DNA from: UBA1366 sp047602575 | GTDB taxonomy: Bacteria > Bacillota > Clostridia > Oscillospirales > Ruminococcaceae | Direction: 5' to 3' | Length of the DNA stretch: 64,000 nucleotides | NCBI GenBank assembly: GCA_047602575.1 | Contig: JASGGY010000002.1 | Location: 1 to 64,000 of the forward strand | Part shown: in pieces, positions 44,102 to 57,895 of the stretch | Numbering within the stretch: position 1 is the first letter of the stretch | How the letters are laid out: each line of letters begins with the position of its first letter | The notes under the pieces: generated by a model | Seen by the model: only the letters and a program-made list of their open reading frames with translations | Databases searched by the model: none | Told to the model about the DNA's origin: nothing | Position numbers and translations under genes: made by a program

Positions 44102-45829
44102 ATGATAAGCGTGAACGAACAGGAACTTTACACACTCTGGCGCGAAAACGCCGTTGAGGATGCCGATCTGGTGACGGAGCTGGCTGCCGTTGCGGGCGAT
44201 GAGGAAGCAATCAAGGATCGGTTTTACCGCGATCTGGAATTCGGCACGGGCGGACTGCGCGGTGTGATCGGCGCGGGCGCAAACCGGATGAATATCTACA
44301 CCATCCGCCGCGCGACGCAGGGGCTTGCTGCCTATGTCAGCGAGGCGTTTGAAAACGGCAGCGTGGCAATCGCCTATGACTCGCGCATCAAGTCTGATGT
44401 GTTTGCGCGGGAAGCCGCGCGTGTGCTTGCCGCAAACGGAATCAAGGTGCATCTTTATACGGAACTGATGCCGACCCCGATGCTGTCGTTCGCGGTGCGG
44501 GCGCTGGGTTGTTCGGCGGGCATCGTCGTGACCGCTTCCCACAACCCAGCGAAGTACAACGGCTACAAGGTCTACGGCGCGGACGGCTGTCAGATGACCA
44601 TCGACGCGGCGGATCGCGTTCTGGCGAAAATCAACACCACGCCCATGTTCGGCGGCGCGAAGCTCACGGGCTTTGACGAGGGACTGGCAAGCGGCATGAT
44701 CTCGTACATTCCACAGGAAGTCATCGACGCGTATCTGGACAATGTCGCGGCGCAGGGCATTCACACGGATCTTGTTCCCGCCAGCGGACTGAAGGTAGTT
44801 TACACCCCGCTCAACGGTACGGGCAACAAGCCCGTACGTGCGATTTTAAAGCGCATCGGCATCAGCGAAGTAACGGTTGTGCCGGAGCAGGAAAATCCGG
44901 ACGGCAATTTCCCGACCTGTCCGTTCCCGAATCCGGAAATCACCGAAGCGCTCAATCTGGGCTTACAGCTTTCAGTGAAAGTCAAGCCCGACCTGCTGCT
45001 TGCCACTGACCCCGACTGCGACCGCGTGGGCATCGCCGTTCCCGCGCCGGACGGCAGCTATGTGCTGTTCTCCGGCAACGAGGTGGGCGCACTGCTGCTC
45101 GAGTATGTCTGTGCGCAGCGCACGGCGCTCGGAACCATGCCCGACCATCCGGTTGCGGTAAAAACCATCGTTTCCACCGACATCACCCGCGCAATCTGCG
45201 CGAAATACAACGTCGAGCTGCGCGAGGTGCTGACGGGCTTCAAATTCATCGGCGAGCAGATCGGTTTTCTGGAACAGAACGGCGAAGCGGAGCGCTATGT
45301 GTTCGGCTTTGAGGAAAGCTACGGCTACCTCGCCGGCTCGTATGTCCGCGACAAGGACGCGGTTGTCGCGTCAATGCTCATCTGCGAAATGGCGGCGTTC
45401 TACCGCACAAAGGGTATTTCCCTGTTAGAAGCGCGCGCGCAGCTTTACGCGGCTTACGGCAACTACGTCCACACGCAGAAGTCCTTTACCTGTGAGGGCG
45501 CGTCGGGCATGGCGCGGATGAAAGAGCTGATGCAGATGCTGCGCACCCAGCCCCCTGCCGAAATCGGCGGGCTGAAGGTCACCGGCTTTGCGGACTATGT
45601 TGCGCAGACGGATACGGATTACGAAACCGGCGCGGTGACAGCGCTCACCCTGCCCAAATCCGACGTGCTGGCGTTCCGGCTTGCGGGCGGCGCTTCGGTC
45701 ATCATCCGCCCCTCCGGGACAGAGCCGAAAATCAAGGCATACTACACCACCATCGCCGCCGATCGCGCACAAGCAGTCAAGCGCGAGGAGGAAATCGCGG
45801 ACAGCTTTAAGGCAATTCTCGGCTTTTAA
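44102..45829 (+). CDS. pgcA: Phosphoglucomutase/phosphomannomutase (PgcA type)
   Basis: A 575-residue alpha-D-phosphohexomutase that interconverts glucose 1- and 6-phosphate (or mannose), feeding envelope sugar nucleotides. It has the GTGGLRGVIGAGANRMNIYT N-terminal motif, the phosphoserine loop IVVTASHNPAKYNGYK (about residue 142), the metal loop LATDPDCDRVG, the sugar-binding GFEESYGYLAG and the phosphate-binding SVIIRPSGTEPKIKAYY. The ATG at 44102 is close behind AAAGG; a GTG at 44111 has better spacing and could be the true start. It stands alone with its own promoter and terminators and lies directly upstream of rpoBC. Confidence 0.94.
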   Translation: MISVNEQELYTLWRENAVEDADLVTELAAVAGDEEAIKDRFYRDLEFGTGGLRGVIGAGANRMNIYTIRRATQGLAAYVSEAFENGSVAIAYDSRIKSDVFAREAARVLAANGIKVHLYTELMPTPMLSFAVRALGCSAGIVVTASHNPAKYNGYKVYGADGCQMTIDAADRVLAKINTTPMFGGAKLTGFDEGLASGMISYIPQEVIDAYLDNVAAQGIHTDLVPASGLKVVYTPLNGTGNKPVRAILKRIGISEVTVVPEQENPDGNFPTCPFPNPEITEALNLGLQLSVKVKPDLLLATDPDCDRVGIAVPAPDGSYVLFSGNEVGALLLEYVCAQRTALGTMPDHPVAVKTIVSTDITRAICAKYNVELREVLTGFKFIGEQIGFLEQNGEAERYVFGFEESYGYLAGSYVRDKDAVVASMLICEMAAFYRTKGISLLEARAQLYAAYGNYVHTQKSFTCEGASGMARMKELMQMLRTQPPAEIGGLKVTGFADYVAQTDTDYETGAVTALTLPKSDVLAFRLAGGASVIIRPSGTEPKIKAYYTTIAADRAQAVKREEEIADSFKAILGF

Positions 45830-45897
45830 TCCGGTGATTTCCTCGCGGAAACCGGTAAAACACACCGGTTTTCGCCAAATCCCTGTGCAAAAAATAC

Positions 45898-45938
45898 AAA
45901 CAGCCATAATTTTCTAGTAGGAAATATGGCTGTTTTGC
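45898..45938. terminator. Terminator between pgcA and rpoB
   Basis: AAACAGCCATA and TATGGCTGTTTT pair around an 11-16 base loop. A further hairpin, GCGGAAACCGGT/ACCGGTTTTCGC, lies at 45845-45875. Confidence 0.8.
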
Positions 45939-45966
45939 CGTTTTTTCAAAACTTAGCCCGCTCCTG

Positions 45967-45995
45967 TTGACAATGGGGGCGGGTTGTTATATAAT
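45967..45995 (+). promoter_or_regulatory. Perfect-consensus promoter of rpoB-rpoC
   Basis: TTGACA, exactly 17 bases, TATAAT; a second TATAAT overlaps at 45998-46003. The leader to the rpoB start is about 145 bases. Confidence 0.93.
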
Positions 45996-46146
45996 TATAT
46001 AATGTATCATAATGGAGTTTTACACCTTTTTATATTAAAAGTATAAACAACGGGAAGTGAAACGGGTTATATTTCAATGGTTTTGTATAAAAAAGTGCGC
46101 CATGATACGAAACGTAACTTGAAAGAATTGAGGAGTGATTGAGCCT

Positions 46147-49100
46147 ATGGTGAATGTCAAGGACGTAAGACTTGGCAAGACGACCCGCAAGAGCTTTGCT
46201 AAAATCAATGAGGTTCTGGAAATGCCCAACCTGATTGAGGTTCAGAAAAACTCGTATAAGTGGTTTCTCGAGGAAGGGCTGCGGGAGGTTTTCAGAGATG
46301 TCGCAACCATAACCGATTACAACGAAACGCTGGAACTGACCTTTATAGATTATCATTTCGACGAAACGCCGAAATATACCGTTGCCGAGTGCAAGGAGCG
46401 CGACGTGACCTTTGCCGCACCTCTGCGCGTCATGGCGCGGCTGAACAACCTTGAAACAGGCGAAATCAAGGACAGCGAAGTGTTCATGGGCGATTTTCCG
46501 CTGATGACCGAGAGCGGAACGTTCGTCATCAACGGCGCGGAGCGTGTCATTGTTTCCCAGCTCGTGCGTTCGCCGGGCGTGTATTATTCCTTTGATAAGG
46601 ATAAAACTGGTAAGGATTTGTTCAAGTCCACCGTCATCCCCAACCGCGGCGCGTGGCTGGAATACGAAATGGACTCCAACGACGTGGTTTATGTCAGAAT
46701 TGACAAAAACCGTAAAATTCCCCTGACAACCTTCATCCGTGCGCTCGGGCTCGGCACAAACGAGGAGATCGAAGCCACCTTCGGTCCGGACGAGCGTATC
46801 CGCCAGACCATTCTCCAGAAGGATCAGACCGTTAACCGCGAGGAAGCCCTCCTCGAGGTTTATAAAAAGCTGCGCCCCGGCGAGCCGCCGACGGTGGACA
46901 GCGCCGTTTCGCATCTGAACAATCTGTTCTTTGACGCAAAGCGCTATGACCTTTCCCGTTTCGGACGGTATAAGTATAACAAAAAGCTCGGCGTGGGTTC
47001 AAGACTCTCCGGGCATATCGTGTCGCGTCCGATCATCAACCCCCTCACCGGCGAAATCATGGCGGAGGAGGGCGAGCTGATCGGCTTTGACCGCGCGATG
47101 GAAATCGAATCCGCCGGCGTTTACGAGGCGTATGTCAAGATTGATTTCAAAGAAACCGTTACCGCCCCCACGGGCGAATCCGTCGCAAAGGTCGAAACCC
47201 GCGAGGTGAAAATCATCGGCAACGGCATGGTGGACATCAGCAAATACGTCAGCTTCGACGTCGAAACATACGGCATCAACGAAAAGGTTTCGTTCAACAT
47301 CCTCAAGCTCATTTTAGATGAGTCCGAGGACGAAAAGACGCTGATGGAAAACGTGCGCCTGCGCGCGGAGGAGCTTGTCCCCAAGCACATCACGCTTGAC
47401 GACATCATCGCAACGGTGTCGTATTTCCTCAACCTCTGCGAGGGCGTGGGCACACCTGACGACATCGACCATCTGGGCAACCGCCGTATCCGTTCGGTGG
47501 GTGAGCTGCTCCAGAACCAGTTCCGCATCGGCTTTACGCGCATGGAGCGTGTCATCCGCGAGCGCATGAACATCCAGTCGCAGGACGTGAAGGCTGTTAC
47601 CGCCGCCGCACTCATCAACATCCGCCCCATCACCGCTTCCATCAAGGAGTTTTTTGGTTCATCGCCGCTGTCGCAGTTCATGGATCAGACCAACCCCTTA
47701 GCGGAGCTTACCCATAAGCGCCGTCTGTCCGCACTCGGACCCGGTGGACTTTCCCGCGACCGCGCCGGATTTGAGGTGCGTGACGTTCACTATTCCCACT
47801 ACGGAAGAATGTGTCCGATCGAGACACCGGAAGGTCCGAACATCGGACTGATTTCCTATCTCGCATCATTTGCAAGAATCAACCAGTACGGCTTCATCGA
47901 AGCGCCCTATCGCCGCGTTGACCGCGACACAGGCGTTGTCACCGACGAAATCGTCTATATGACCGCCGACCTTGAGGACAATTACTCCGTCGCACAGGCG
48001 AACGAACCGCTGACCGCGGAAGGAAAATTCCTTCACGCAAAGGTCAACGGACGTTACCGCGACCGCATCTTAAAAATCGAGCGCGAGAAAATCGAGTTCA
48101 TGGACGTTTCGCCGAAGATGCTCGTTTCCGTGGCGACGGCGATGATCCCGTTCCTTGAGAACGACGACGCAAACCGCGCCCTGATGGGCTCGAACATGCA
48201 GCGTCAGGCTGTCCCGCTGCTCAAGACCGAAGCCCCCGTTGTCGGCACGGGCATGGAATACAAGGCTTGTGTGGATTCCGGCGTGGCAGTGGTTTCCACC
48301 GCACCCGGCGTAGTCGAAACCGTCACCGCCGACAAGGTTGTTGTGCGCGAGGACGGCGGAAGCCTTCACACCTACGACCTGATCAAGTTCAAGCGTTCCA
48401 ACGCCGGTACTTGCACAAACCAGCGTCCCATCGTCGATAAGGGCGAACGCATCGAAGCGCGTCAGGTCATCGCGGACGGTCCGGCGACCGCCGACGGCGA
48501 GATTTCTCTGGGTAAAAACGCCCTCGTCGGCTTTATGACGTGGGAAGGCTATAACTACGAGGACGCCGTTCTGCTCAACGAAAAGCTCGTGCGCGAGGAT
48601 CGGTATACCTCTATCCACATCGAGGAATACGAAATCGAAGCCCGCGACACCAAATTAGGACCCGAGGAAATCACACGCGACATCCCCAACGTCGGCGAGG
48701 AAGCCCTCAAGGATCTCGACGAAAACGGCATCATCCGCATCGGTGCGGAGGTGCGCTCCGGCGACATTCTCGTGGGTAAGGTTACGCCGAAGGGCGAAAC
48801 GGAGCTGACGGCGGAAGAACGCCTGCTGCGCGCGATTTTCGGCGAAAAGGCAAGAGAAGTCCGCGACAATTCGCTCAAGGTTCCCCACGGCGAATCCGGC
48901 GTCATCATCGACGTGAAGATTTTCACCAGAGAGAACTGCGACGAGCTTTCTCCCGGCGTGAATATGCTCGTGCGCTGCTATATCGCGCAGAAGCGTAAGA
49001 TTTCTGTCGGCGATAAAATGGCGGGCCGTCACGGCAACAAGGGTGTCGTTTCCCGCATTCTGCCGCAGGAGGATATGCCGTTCCTCGAGGACGGAACGCC

Positions 49101-49935
49101 CCTCGACATCGTGCTTAACCCGCTGGGCGTGCCTTCCCGTATGAACATCGGTCAGGTGCTGGAAGTCCATCTCGGTATGGCTGCGAAAGCGCTCGGCTGG
49201 AAAATCATGACGCCCGTGTTCGACGGCGCGCACGAGGAGGACATCCGCGCCTGCTTCCGCGAAGCCGGCATGGCGGAGGACGGCAAAACCGTGCTTTATG
49301 ACGGACGCACCGGCGACAGGTTCGACAACCGCGTCACCGTCGGCTATATGTATTACCTCAAGCTGCACCATCTGGTTGACGATAAAATCCATGCGCGTTC
49401 CGTCGGACCTTACTCGCTTGTTACCCAGCAGCCTTTGGGCGGTAAGGCGCAGTTCGGCGGTCAGCGCTTCGGAGAGATGGAAGTTTGGGCGCTGGAAGCA
49501 TACGGCGCGGCTTACACCCTTCAGGAAATTCTCACCGTCAAGTCCGACGATACGGTCGGACGTGTCAAGACTTATGAAGCCATTGTCAAGGGGCAGAACG
49601 TACCCAAGCCGGGCATTCCGGAGTCGTTCAAGGTGCTGATCAAAGAGCTGCAGTCCCTGTCACTTGACGTGCAGGTGCTCAATATCAACGGCGAGGAAAT
49701 TGACCTGCGCCAGTCCTTCGAGGACGACGAGGACTTCCTGCCCAAGGTTGCGGCGGACGACGACCTGACCTATTCGCTTGACGACGGCGACACCGACGAC
49801 GGCTTCATCACCGAGGACGCGGACGGCGAAATCGAGCTCGACGACGATTTGGATGATGATTTTGCCGACGACGAGGAAGAAGATCTCTTAGGCGGCGACG
49901 ACGACGAGTTCGATCTGCTTGAGGGCGATGAATAA
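46147..49935 (+). CDS. rpoB: RNA polymerase beta subunit
   Basis: 1262 residues from the ATG at 46147 (MVNVKDVRLGKTTRKSFAKI), preceded by GAGGAG; a GTG at 46135 sits on that ribosome site. The rifampicin region GSSPLSQFMDQTNPLAELTH (about 47660-47720) and RRLSALGPGGLSRDRAGFEV are intact, with the usual Asp, His and Ser at resistance positions. YCPIETPEGPNIGLI-type sequence, LLNEKLVREDRYTSIHIEEY and KMAGRHGNKGVVSRILPQED are also present. The C-terminal 70 residues are very acidic (runs of Asp and Glu ending DDDEFDLLEGDE), beyond the conserved core. The gene is not preceded by rplJ-rplL, as it is in many bacteria. It is followed by rpoC after 38 bases. Confidence 0.98.
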   Translation: MVNVKDVRLGKTTRKSFAKINEVLEMPNLIEVQKNSYKWFLEEGLREVFRDVATITDYNETLELTFIDYHFDETPKYTVAECKERDVTFAAPLRVMARLNNLETGEIKDSEVFMGDFPLMTESGTFVINGAERVIVSQLVRSPGVYYSFDKDKTGKDLFKSTVIPNRGAWLEYEMDSNDVVYVRIDKNRKIPLTTFIRALGLGTNEEIEATFGPDERIRQTILQKDQTVNREEALLEVYKKLRPGEPPTVDSAVSHLNNLFFDAKRYDLSRFGRYKYNKKLGVGSRLSGHIVSRPIINPLTGEIMAEEGELIGFDRAMEIESAGVYEAYVKIDFKETVTAPTGESVAKVETREVKIIGNGMVDISKYVSFDVETYGINEKVSFNILKLILDESEDEKTLMENVRLRAEELVPKHITLDDIIATVSYFLNLCEGVGTPDDIDHLGNRRIRSVGELLQNQFRIGFTRMERVIRERMNIQSQDVKAVTAAALINIRPITASIKEFFGSSPLSQFMDQTNPLAELTHKRRLSALGPGGLSRDRAGFEVRDVHYSHYGRMCPIETPEGPNIGLISYLASFARINQYGFIEAPYRRVDRDTGVVTDEIVYMTADLEDNYSVAQANEPLTAEGKFLHAKVNGRYRDRILKIEREKIEFMDVSPKMLVSVATAMIPFLENDDANRALMGSNMQRQAVPLLKTEAPVVGTGMEYKACVDSGVAVVSTAPGVVETVTADKVVVREDGGSLHTYDLIKFKRSNAGTCTNQRPIVDKGERIEARQVIADGPATADGEISLGKNALVGFMTWEGYNYEDAVLLNEKLVREDRYTSIHIEEYEIEARDTKLGPEEITRDIPNVGEEALKDLDENGIIRIGAEVRSGDILVGKVTPKGETELTAEERLLRAIFGEKAREVRDNSLKVPHGESGVIIDVKIFTRENCDELSPGVNMLVRCYIAQKRKISVGDKMAGRHGNKGVVSRILPQEDMPFLEDGTPLDIVLNPLGVPSRMNIGQVLEVHLGMAAKALGWKIMTPVFDGAHEEDIRACFREAGMAEDGKTVLYDGRTGDRFDNRVTVGYMYYLKLHHLVDDKIHARSVGPYSLVTQQPLGGKAQFGGQRFGEMEVWALEAYGAAYTLQEILTVKSDDTVGRVKTYEAIVKGQNVPKPGIPESFKVLIKELQSLSLDVQVLNINGEEIDLRQSFEDDEDFLPKVAADDDLTYSLDDGDTDDGFITEDADGEIELDDDLDDDFADDEEEDLLGGDDDEFDLLEGDE

Positions 49936-49973
49936 GCGCGTTGTTTGAAAACTAGAGGAAGAAGGGTCGTATA

Positions 49974-53936
<3,963 letters not shown>

Positions 53937-53944
53937 ATGATTAC

Positions 53945-54022
53945 CACCTTTGTCAGAGGGTTTCACCCTCCGACACCTCTCACCAAAGGGGGCATGCCCC
54001 CTTTGGAAACCCGTTGTTTTGT
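53945..54022 (+). repeat. 3'-end palindromic repeat, copy C
   Basis: CAGAGGGTTTCACCCTCCG, CCAAAGGGGGC/GCCCCCTTTGG and the tail AAACCCGTTGTTTTG; nearly identical to copy B. It follows the rpoC stop in the same orientation. Confidence 0.85.
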
Positions 54023-54099
54023 GATTGGGTATTTGTGACCTTTTCCGATTTGAGAAGCATTTCCTCTTTGTATTATTTCTATCGATGAAACAAAAGCAT

Positions 54100-54137
54100 A
54101 ACGCCGTCCGCTGATTTTTTCAGACGGGCGGCGTTAT
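54100..54137 (+). terminator. Probable terminator hairpin after rpoC
   Basis: AACGCCGTCCG..TGA and TCA..CGGGCGGCGTT form an interrupted stem about 165 bases after the rpoC stop. The flanking 54023-54260 shows no gene. Confidence 0.6.
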
Positions 54138-54260
54138 TAGTTGCTGACGATACGGATGAACGGCGCACCGGGTCGTCGAGCCCTACGATGGCTCATAAAT
54201 ATAATGAATCATAAAACTGTCAAACATCAGAAATTATTATAGATCATCAAAGTCACAACA

Positions 54261-54306
54261 TCAAAAACAACGGGTTTCCAAAGGGTCAATGACCCTTTGG
54301 TAGAGG
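54261..54306 (-). repeat. 3'-end palindromic repeat, copy D (inverted)
   Basis: Read on the minus strand: CCAAAGGGTCATTGACCCTTTGG then AAACCCGTTGTTTTTG. It begins 25 bases after the AraC stop codon, in that gene's orientation. Confidence 0.85.
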
Positions 54307-54330
54307 ACGTCAATGCTGCCGTACGCAAAC

Positions 54331-55206
54331 TCAAAAATGCAGAACGCCGGCGGCGGTGCGGTATTGGGTGGGGGTGACGCCGAGTTGTTTGCGAAACATA
54401 CGGGAGAAATAATTGCAGTCGCCGTAGCCGGATTTGAGGGCGACTTCGGTGACGGAGGAGCGGGTGGTTTCGAGGAGGCGGCAGGCACAGCGGATGCGCA
54501 GGTTGGTGAGGTAGTCTGTGGGGCGGCAGCGGTAAGCCTTCTCGAACACACGGATGAACTGCCGTTCGGAGTAATTTGACATACGCGCGAGCTGGGCGAC
54601 CGAAACGTTCTCGGTGAAATGCGTTTCCATAAAGGCGACGGATTTCGCCAGATTGAGGAAGATGTCCTTTGCATCCACCTGCTCGATGCGGTACATCCGG
54701 GAGAGTGACGCGGACAGACGCAGGAAATCAGCGGTAAAAGCGGTTTTCCAGCCGTCGCGCCGGTCGGTATACTCGCGGTATAATTCGTTGCAGACGGACA
54801 CCACGCCCATGTATTCGTCAAGGGTCAGGCGCAGGCGGCTTGAGAAGCGGCTTTGTCTGACGTAGTGCGGCTCGAGCACGAACAGCGCCTGAAAGCCGGC
54901 GGTTTTGACGATGTCGTATTCGCCGCCGAGCCAGAATGAGGGTCTGAACATAATATTACAGATCTGAAAATTTTGCGTGTCCTCATAGCCGTGCGCGGTG
55001 TCGTTGTTGATGACGAACACGTCACCCTTCTGGATGCGGTAGCGTTCCTGATTGACGATATGCTCCGCGCTGCCCTCCGTGACGATGACAAGCTCGGAAA
55101 AATCCGTATGCACGTGCATATAAAGCCCGTTTTTATGCCCGCCGAACTGGATGAAAAACGGGAAGCTCTCATCTTCTGTGAAAACAGACAGGGCCATATT
55201 GAACAT
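54331..55206 (-). CDS. AraC family transcriptional regulator
   Basis: A 291-residue regulator. The N-terminal cupin-like sensor (about residues 1-150) contains the HVHTDFSELVIVTEGSAEHI and IQKGDVFVINNDTAHGYED motifs typical of sugar-binding AraC proteins. The C-terminal pair of helix-turn-helix units (about 195-290) contains VSVAQLARMSNYSERQFIRV and VTEVALKSGYGDCNYFSRMF. It starts after GGAGGACTCGTC and is divergent from the GH43-GH5 genes across 130 bases, so it is the likely activator of those genes in response to a plant sugar. Confidence 0.93.
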   Translation of the reverse strand: MFNMALSVFTEDESFPFFIQFGGHKNGLYMHVHTDFSELVIVTEGSAEHIVNQERYRIQKGDVFVINNDTAHGYEDTQNFQICNIMFRPSFWLGGEYDIVKTAGFQALFVLEPHYVRQSRFSSRLRLTLDEYMGVVSVCNELYREYTDRRDGWKTAFTADFLRLSASLSRMYRIEQVDAKDIFLNLAKSVAFMETHFTENVSVAQLARMSNYSERQFIRVFEKAYRCRPTDYLTNLRIRCACRLLETTRSSVTEVALKSGYGDCNYFSRMFRKQLGVTPTQYRTAAGVLHF

Positions 55207-55274
55207 GACGAGTCCTCCTTGCCGATGTCGGATTTGTGCTGTTATGCGTCAGTTTATTTATAGAATTCAAGTAA

Positions 55275-55305
55275 TAAACGTGTTACGATAAAGACAGTAT
55301 AACAC
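55275..55305 (+). promoter_or_regulatory. Candidate activator-dependent promoter and operator of GH43-GH5
   Basis: An inverted repeat GTGTTA (55280-55285) and TAACAC (55300-55305) overlaps a -10-like TATAAC (55298-55303). The -35 position carries a poor match, as expected when an AraC activator is required. Confidence 0.45.
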
Positions 55306-55336
55306 ACTATTTTTTGAAAAGCAAGGAGAATGTTCT

Positions 55337-56656
55337 GTGCCTAATCCGATTCTCCCCCTGTGGGAGTACATTCCCGACGGCGAACCCCGCGTTTTCGGCG
55401 ACCGCGTCTATCTTTACGGCTCACACGACAGCGCTTCGTCGGAGATGTTCTGCGACTTCAAGCTCAAGGTCTGGTCTGCGCCGGTGAACGACTTGTCCCG
55501 CTGGACTTGTCACGGCGACAGCTTCCACACCGCAGCCGATCGTGACCACGACGGCGATGTAAGCTGGACGCAGCGCGAGCTTTACGCGCCCGACGTGGTC
55601 TGCAAGGACGGGAAGTACTACCTTTACGCCTATATCTTAGGCTCAAAGGGCTGCGTGGGCGTCAGCGACGTGCCGGAAGGACCGTTTAAAGCGCTGTCCG
55701 CCTACTGTTATGAAGAAGCCGACGCGGGCGACGGCGGCATTTTCAACGATGCCGGTGTGCTGGTGGACGACGACGGTCAGGTTTATATTTATTACGGCTT
55801 TGGAAAATCCCACATGAACAAAATCAATCCGGAGAATATGGTGGAAATCATCCCCGGCTCTTATCAGGCGGACGTGATTCCGGAGGGCGACGGCGAGGCG
55901 GATTTCTTCGAGGCAAGCTCCCCGCGCAAAATCAACGGGAAGTATTATCTCATCTATTCCCCCAAGTGCGGAAGCCGGCTGGCATATGCGATTTCCGACA
56001 GCCCGACGGGGCCGTTCCGGCGCATGGGCTGGATTGTTGACAACGGTGTGAATTACCCCGGCGGCAACGACCACGGCTCGCTTTGTGAAATCAACGGACA
56101 GTGGTATATTTTCTATCACCGCATGACGAACAACACGATCATGTCGCGCCGCGCGTGTGCGGAGCGGGTGGAAATCAACCCCGACGGTAGCATCACACCG
56201 GTGGAAATGACCTCGCTGGGCTTTGCCGAATCGCTCAGCCCCTATCTGGCAACGCCCGCGGAAATCGCCTGCGTGCTGAAGGGCGGCTGCTTTGTCACGG
56301 AAGCCTCCGTCTTTATGCGGCCGGTAACAAACATCCGGCACGGCGCTGTGCTGGGGTATAAATACTTCGACTTCGGCGCGGATTTCTCCGCCACAAGCCT
56401 GGAGTTCCACGCGCAGGTCACAGGCGCGGGTATGCGGTCAAGGCTGCGAATCATGCTCGACGACCCCGATACCGGCGTGGAAATCGGCGTATGCGAAATC
56501 GGTACAAACAGCGGCGATTACAGCGCGGTGGTTAAAAACGTCACCGGACGACACGCGGTCTATCTCATCGCGGAGCATTGCTACACGGGCTGGGCAAAAG
56601 ACGGCTTTAACACCCGCAATCTGTTCGACCTGATCACGTTTGTGTTTACGAAATAA
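55337..56656 (+). CDS. Family 43 glycoside hydrolase with C-terminal CBM6-like domain
   Basis: 439 residues with a GTG start (55337) after AAGGAGA. The five-bladed GH43 propeller spans about residues 1-300: DRVYLYGSHD with an early Asp, ELYAPDVVCKDGKYYLYAYI with the pKa-modulating Asp, and FFEASSPRKINGKYYLIYSP with the catalytic Glu. The last 130 residues are a beta-sandwich resembling CBM6 (LKGGCFVTEASVFMRPVTNI ... GRHAVYLIAEH). Family members are arabinofuranosidases or xylosidases on arabinoxylan fragments. There is no signal peptide, so it probably acts on imported oligosaccharides. First gene of a three-gene cluster. Confidence 0.9.
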   Translation: MPNPILPLWEYIPDGEPRVFGDRVYLYGSHDSASSEMFCDFKLKVWSAPVNDLSRWTCHGDSFHTAADRDHDGDVSWTQRELYAPDVVCKDGKYYLYAYILGSKGCVGVSDVPEGPFKALSAYCYEEADAGDGGIFNDAGVLVDDDGQVYIYYGFGKSHMNKINPENMVEIIPGSYQADVIPEGDGEADFFEASSPRKINGKYYLIYSPKCGSRLAYAISDSPTGPFRRMGWIVDNGVNYPGGNDHGSLCEINGQWYIFYHRMTNNTIMSRRACAERVEINPDGSITPVEMTSLGFAESLSPYLATPAEIACVLKGGCFVTEASVFMRPVTNIRHGAVLGYKYFDFGADFSATSLEFHAQVTGAGMRSRLRIMLDDPDTGVEIGVCEIGTNSGDYSAVVKNVTGRHAVYLIAEHCYTGWAKDGFNTRNLFDLITFVFTK

Positions 56657-56719
56657 TGAAGTCGTAGGGCGCGCCGAGGTCGTCATGTCTTACAGATTAT
56701 CAGAAACAGGAGGAATTCA

Positions 56720-57871
56720 ATGAAAGCATTACGCAGGGTTTTCTCGATGCTGACCGCCGCGGCATTGGCGGCGACGCTGTTTGCCGGCTGCGGCTCGGAC
56801 GACGACAAGCCCGCAACAGGTGTCATGCGGGACATCACCACCGCCGCAATCATACGGGATATGGGCGTGGGCATCAATCTGGGAAATACCTTCGAGGCAC
56901 AGGGCTCGGGCACGGAAGTCCGCAACTACGAAACCGCGTGGGGCAGTCCGGAAATCACGCAGGAAATCATCAAGGGCTACGCGGACGCAGGCTTCGGTGT
57001 GCTGCGGATTCCCGTTGGCTGGTCGAACATGATGGATACGAAAAACAACTACACAATCAGCCCCGAATACCTTGCGCGGGTAAAGCAGGTTGCGGATTGG
57101 GCGCTGGCAGACGGGATGTACGTCATCGTCAACATCCACTGGGACGGCGGCTGGTGGGAAGATTTTCCTACGGACAAAGAAAAATGCATGACCAAATACA
57201 CCCGTATCTGGGAGCAGCTTTCCGTAGCGTTCAAAGACTACAGCGATTACCTTATGCTTGAGTCGCTCAACGAGGAGGGCTGCTGGAACGACGTGTGGAA
57301 TCGCTACGGCAGCAATGACGAGGGCAGAGCGGAAGCGTACGGCTTGCTCAATGAAATTAACCAGAAGTTTGTCGATATCGTGCGCGCGTCGGGCGGAAAC
57401 AACGCCAAGCGCCACCTGCTCATCGCCGGCTACGCGACCGACATCGAGCTGACCTGCAATGAGAATTTCAAAATGCCGACCGATCCGGCAAGCCGCTGCG
57501 CGGTGAGCGTGCATTACTACACCCCACCGACCTTCTGCATTCTGGAAAAAGATGCTGACTGGGGCAAGGCGCGCACCGAGTGGGGAACGGACGCGGATTA
57601 CACGGAGCTGAACAAGTACATGGACATGGTGAAAACGACCTTCGCGGATAAGGGCATCCCCGTGATTGTCGGTGAGTTCGGCGTTTCCACCAAAAACAAA
57701 ACGCCGGAGATGATCCGGCTGTATATGACCAGCGTGGCAAAAGCAGTTTATGACCGCGGAATGTGTCCGGTGGTGTGGGACATCACGGATGTATTCTACA
57801 ACCGAACGACGTGCAAATTCAACGACCAGCAGCTGCTTGACGGGCTGATGGCGGTGAAAAAAGCACAGTGA
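56720..57871 (+). CDS. Family 5 glycoside hydrolase, lipoprotein (endoglucanase/mannanase type)
   Basis: A 383-residue surface lipoprotein: signal peptide with lipobox FAGC at about residue 23, after an AGGAGG ribosome site. The GH5 TIM-barrel begins at MGVGINLGNTFEAQ. Conserved GVLRIPVGWSNM and VIVNIHWDGGWW precede the acid/base Glu in LMLESLNEEGCW (about residue 180; most GH5 have NEP here). The nucleophile Glu is in VIVGEFGVSTK (about 317). Related enzymes cut cellulose, beta-glucan, xyloglucan or mannan; the subfamily is not decided here. It would release oligosaccharides at the cell surface for the neighbouring binding protein. Confidence 0.92.
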   Translation: MKALRRVFSMLTAAALAATLFAGCGSDDDKPATGVMRDITTAAIIRDMGVGINLGNTFEAQGSGTEVRNYETAWGSPEITQEIIKGYADAGFGVLRIPVGWSNMMDTKNNYTISPEYLARVKQVADWALADGMYVIVNIHWDGGWWEDFPTDKEKCMTKYTRIWEQLSVAFKDYSDYLMLESLNEEGCWNDVWNRYGSNDEGRAEAYGLLNEINQKFVDIVRASGGNNAKRHLLIAGYATDIELTCNENFKMPTDPASRCAVSVHYYTPPTFCILEKDADWGKARTEWGTDADYTELNKYMDMVKTTFADKGIPVIVGEFGVSTKNKTPEMIRLYMTSVAKAVYDRGMCPVVWDITDVFYNRTTCKFNDQQLLDGLMAVKKAQ

Positions 57872-57895
57872 CAAATCTTTAAAGGAGGAACGGCA

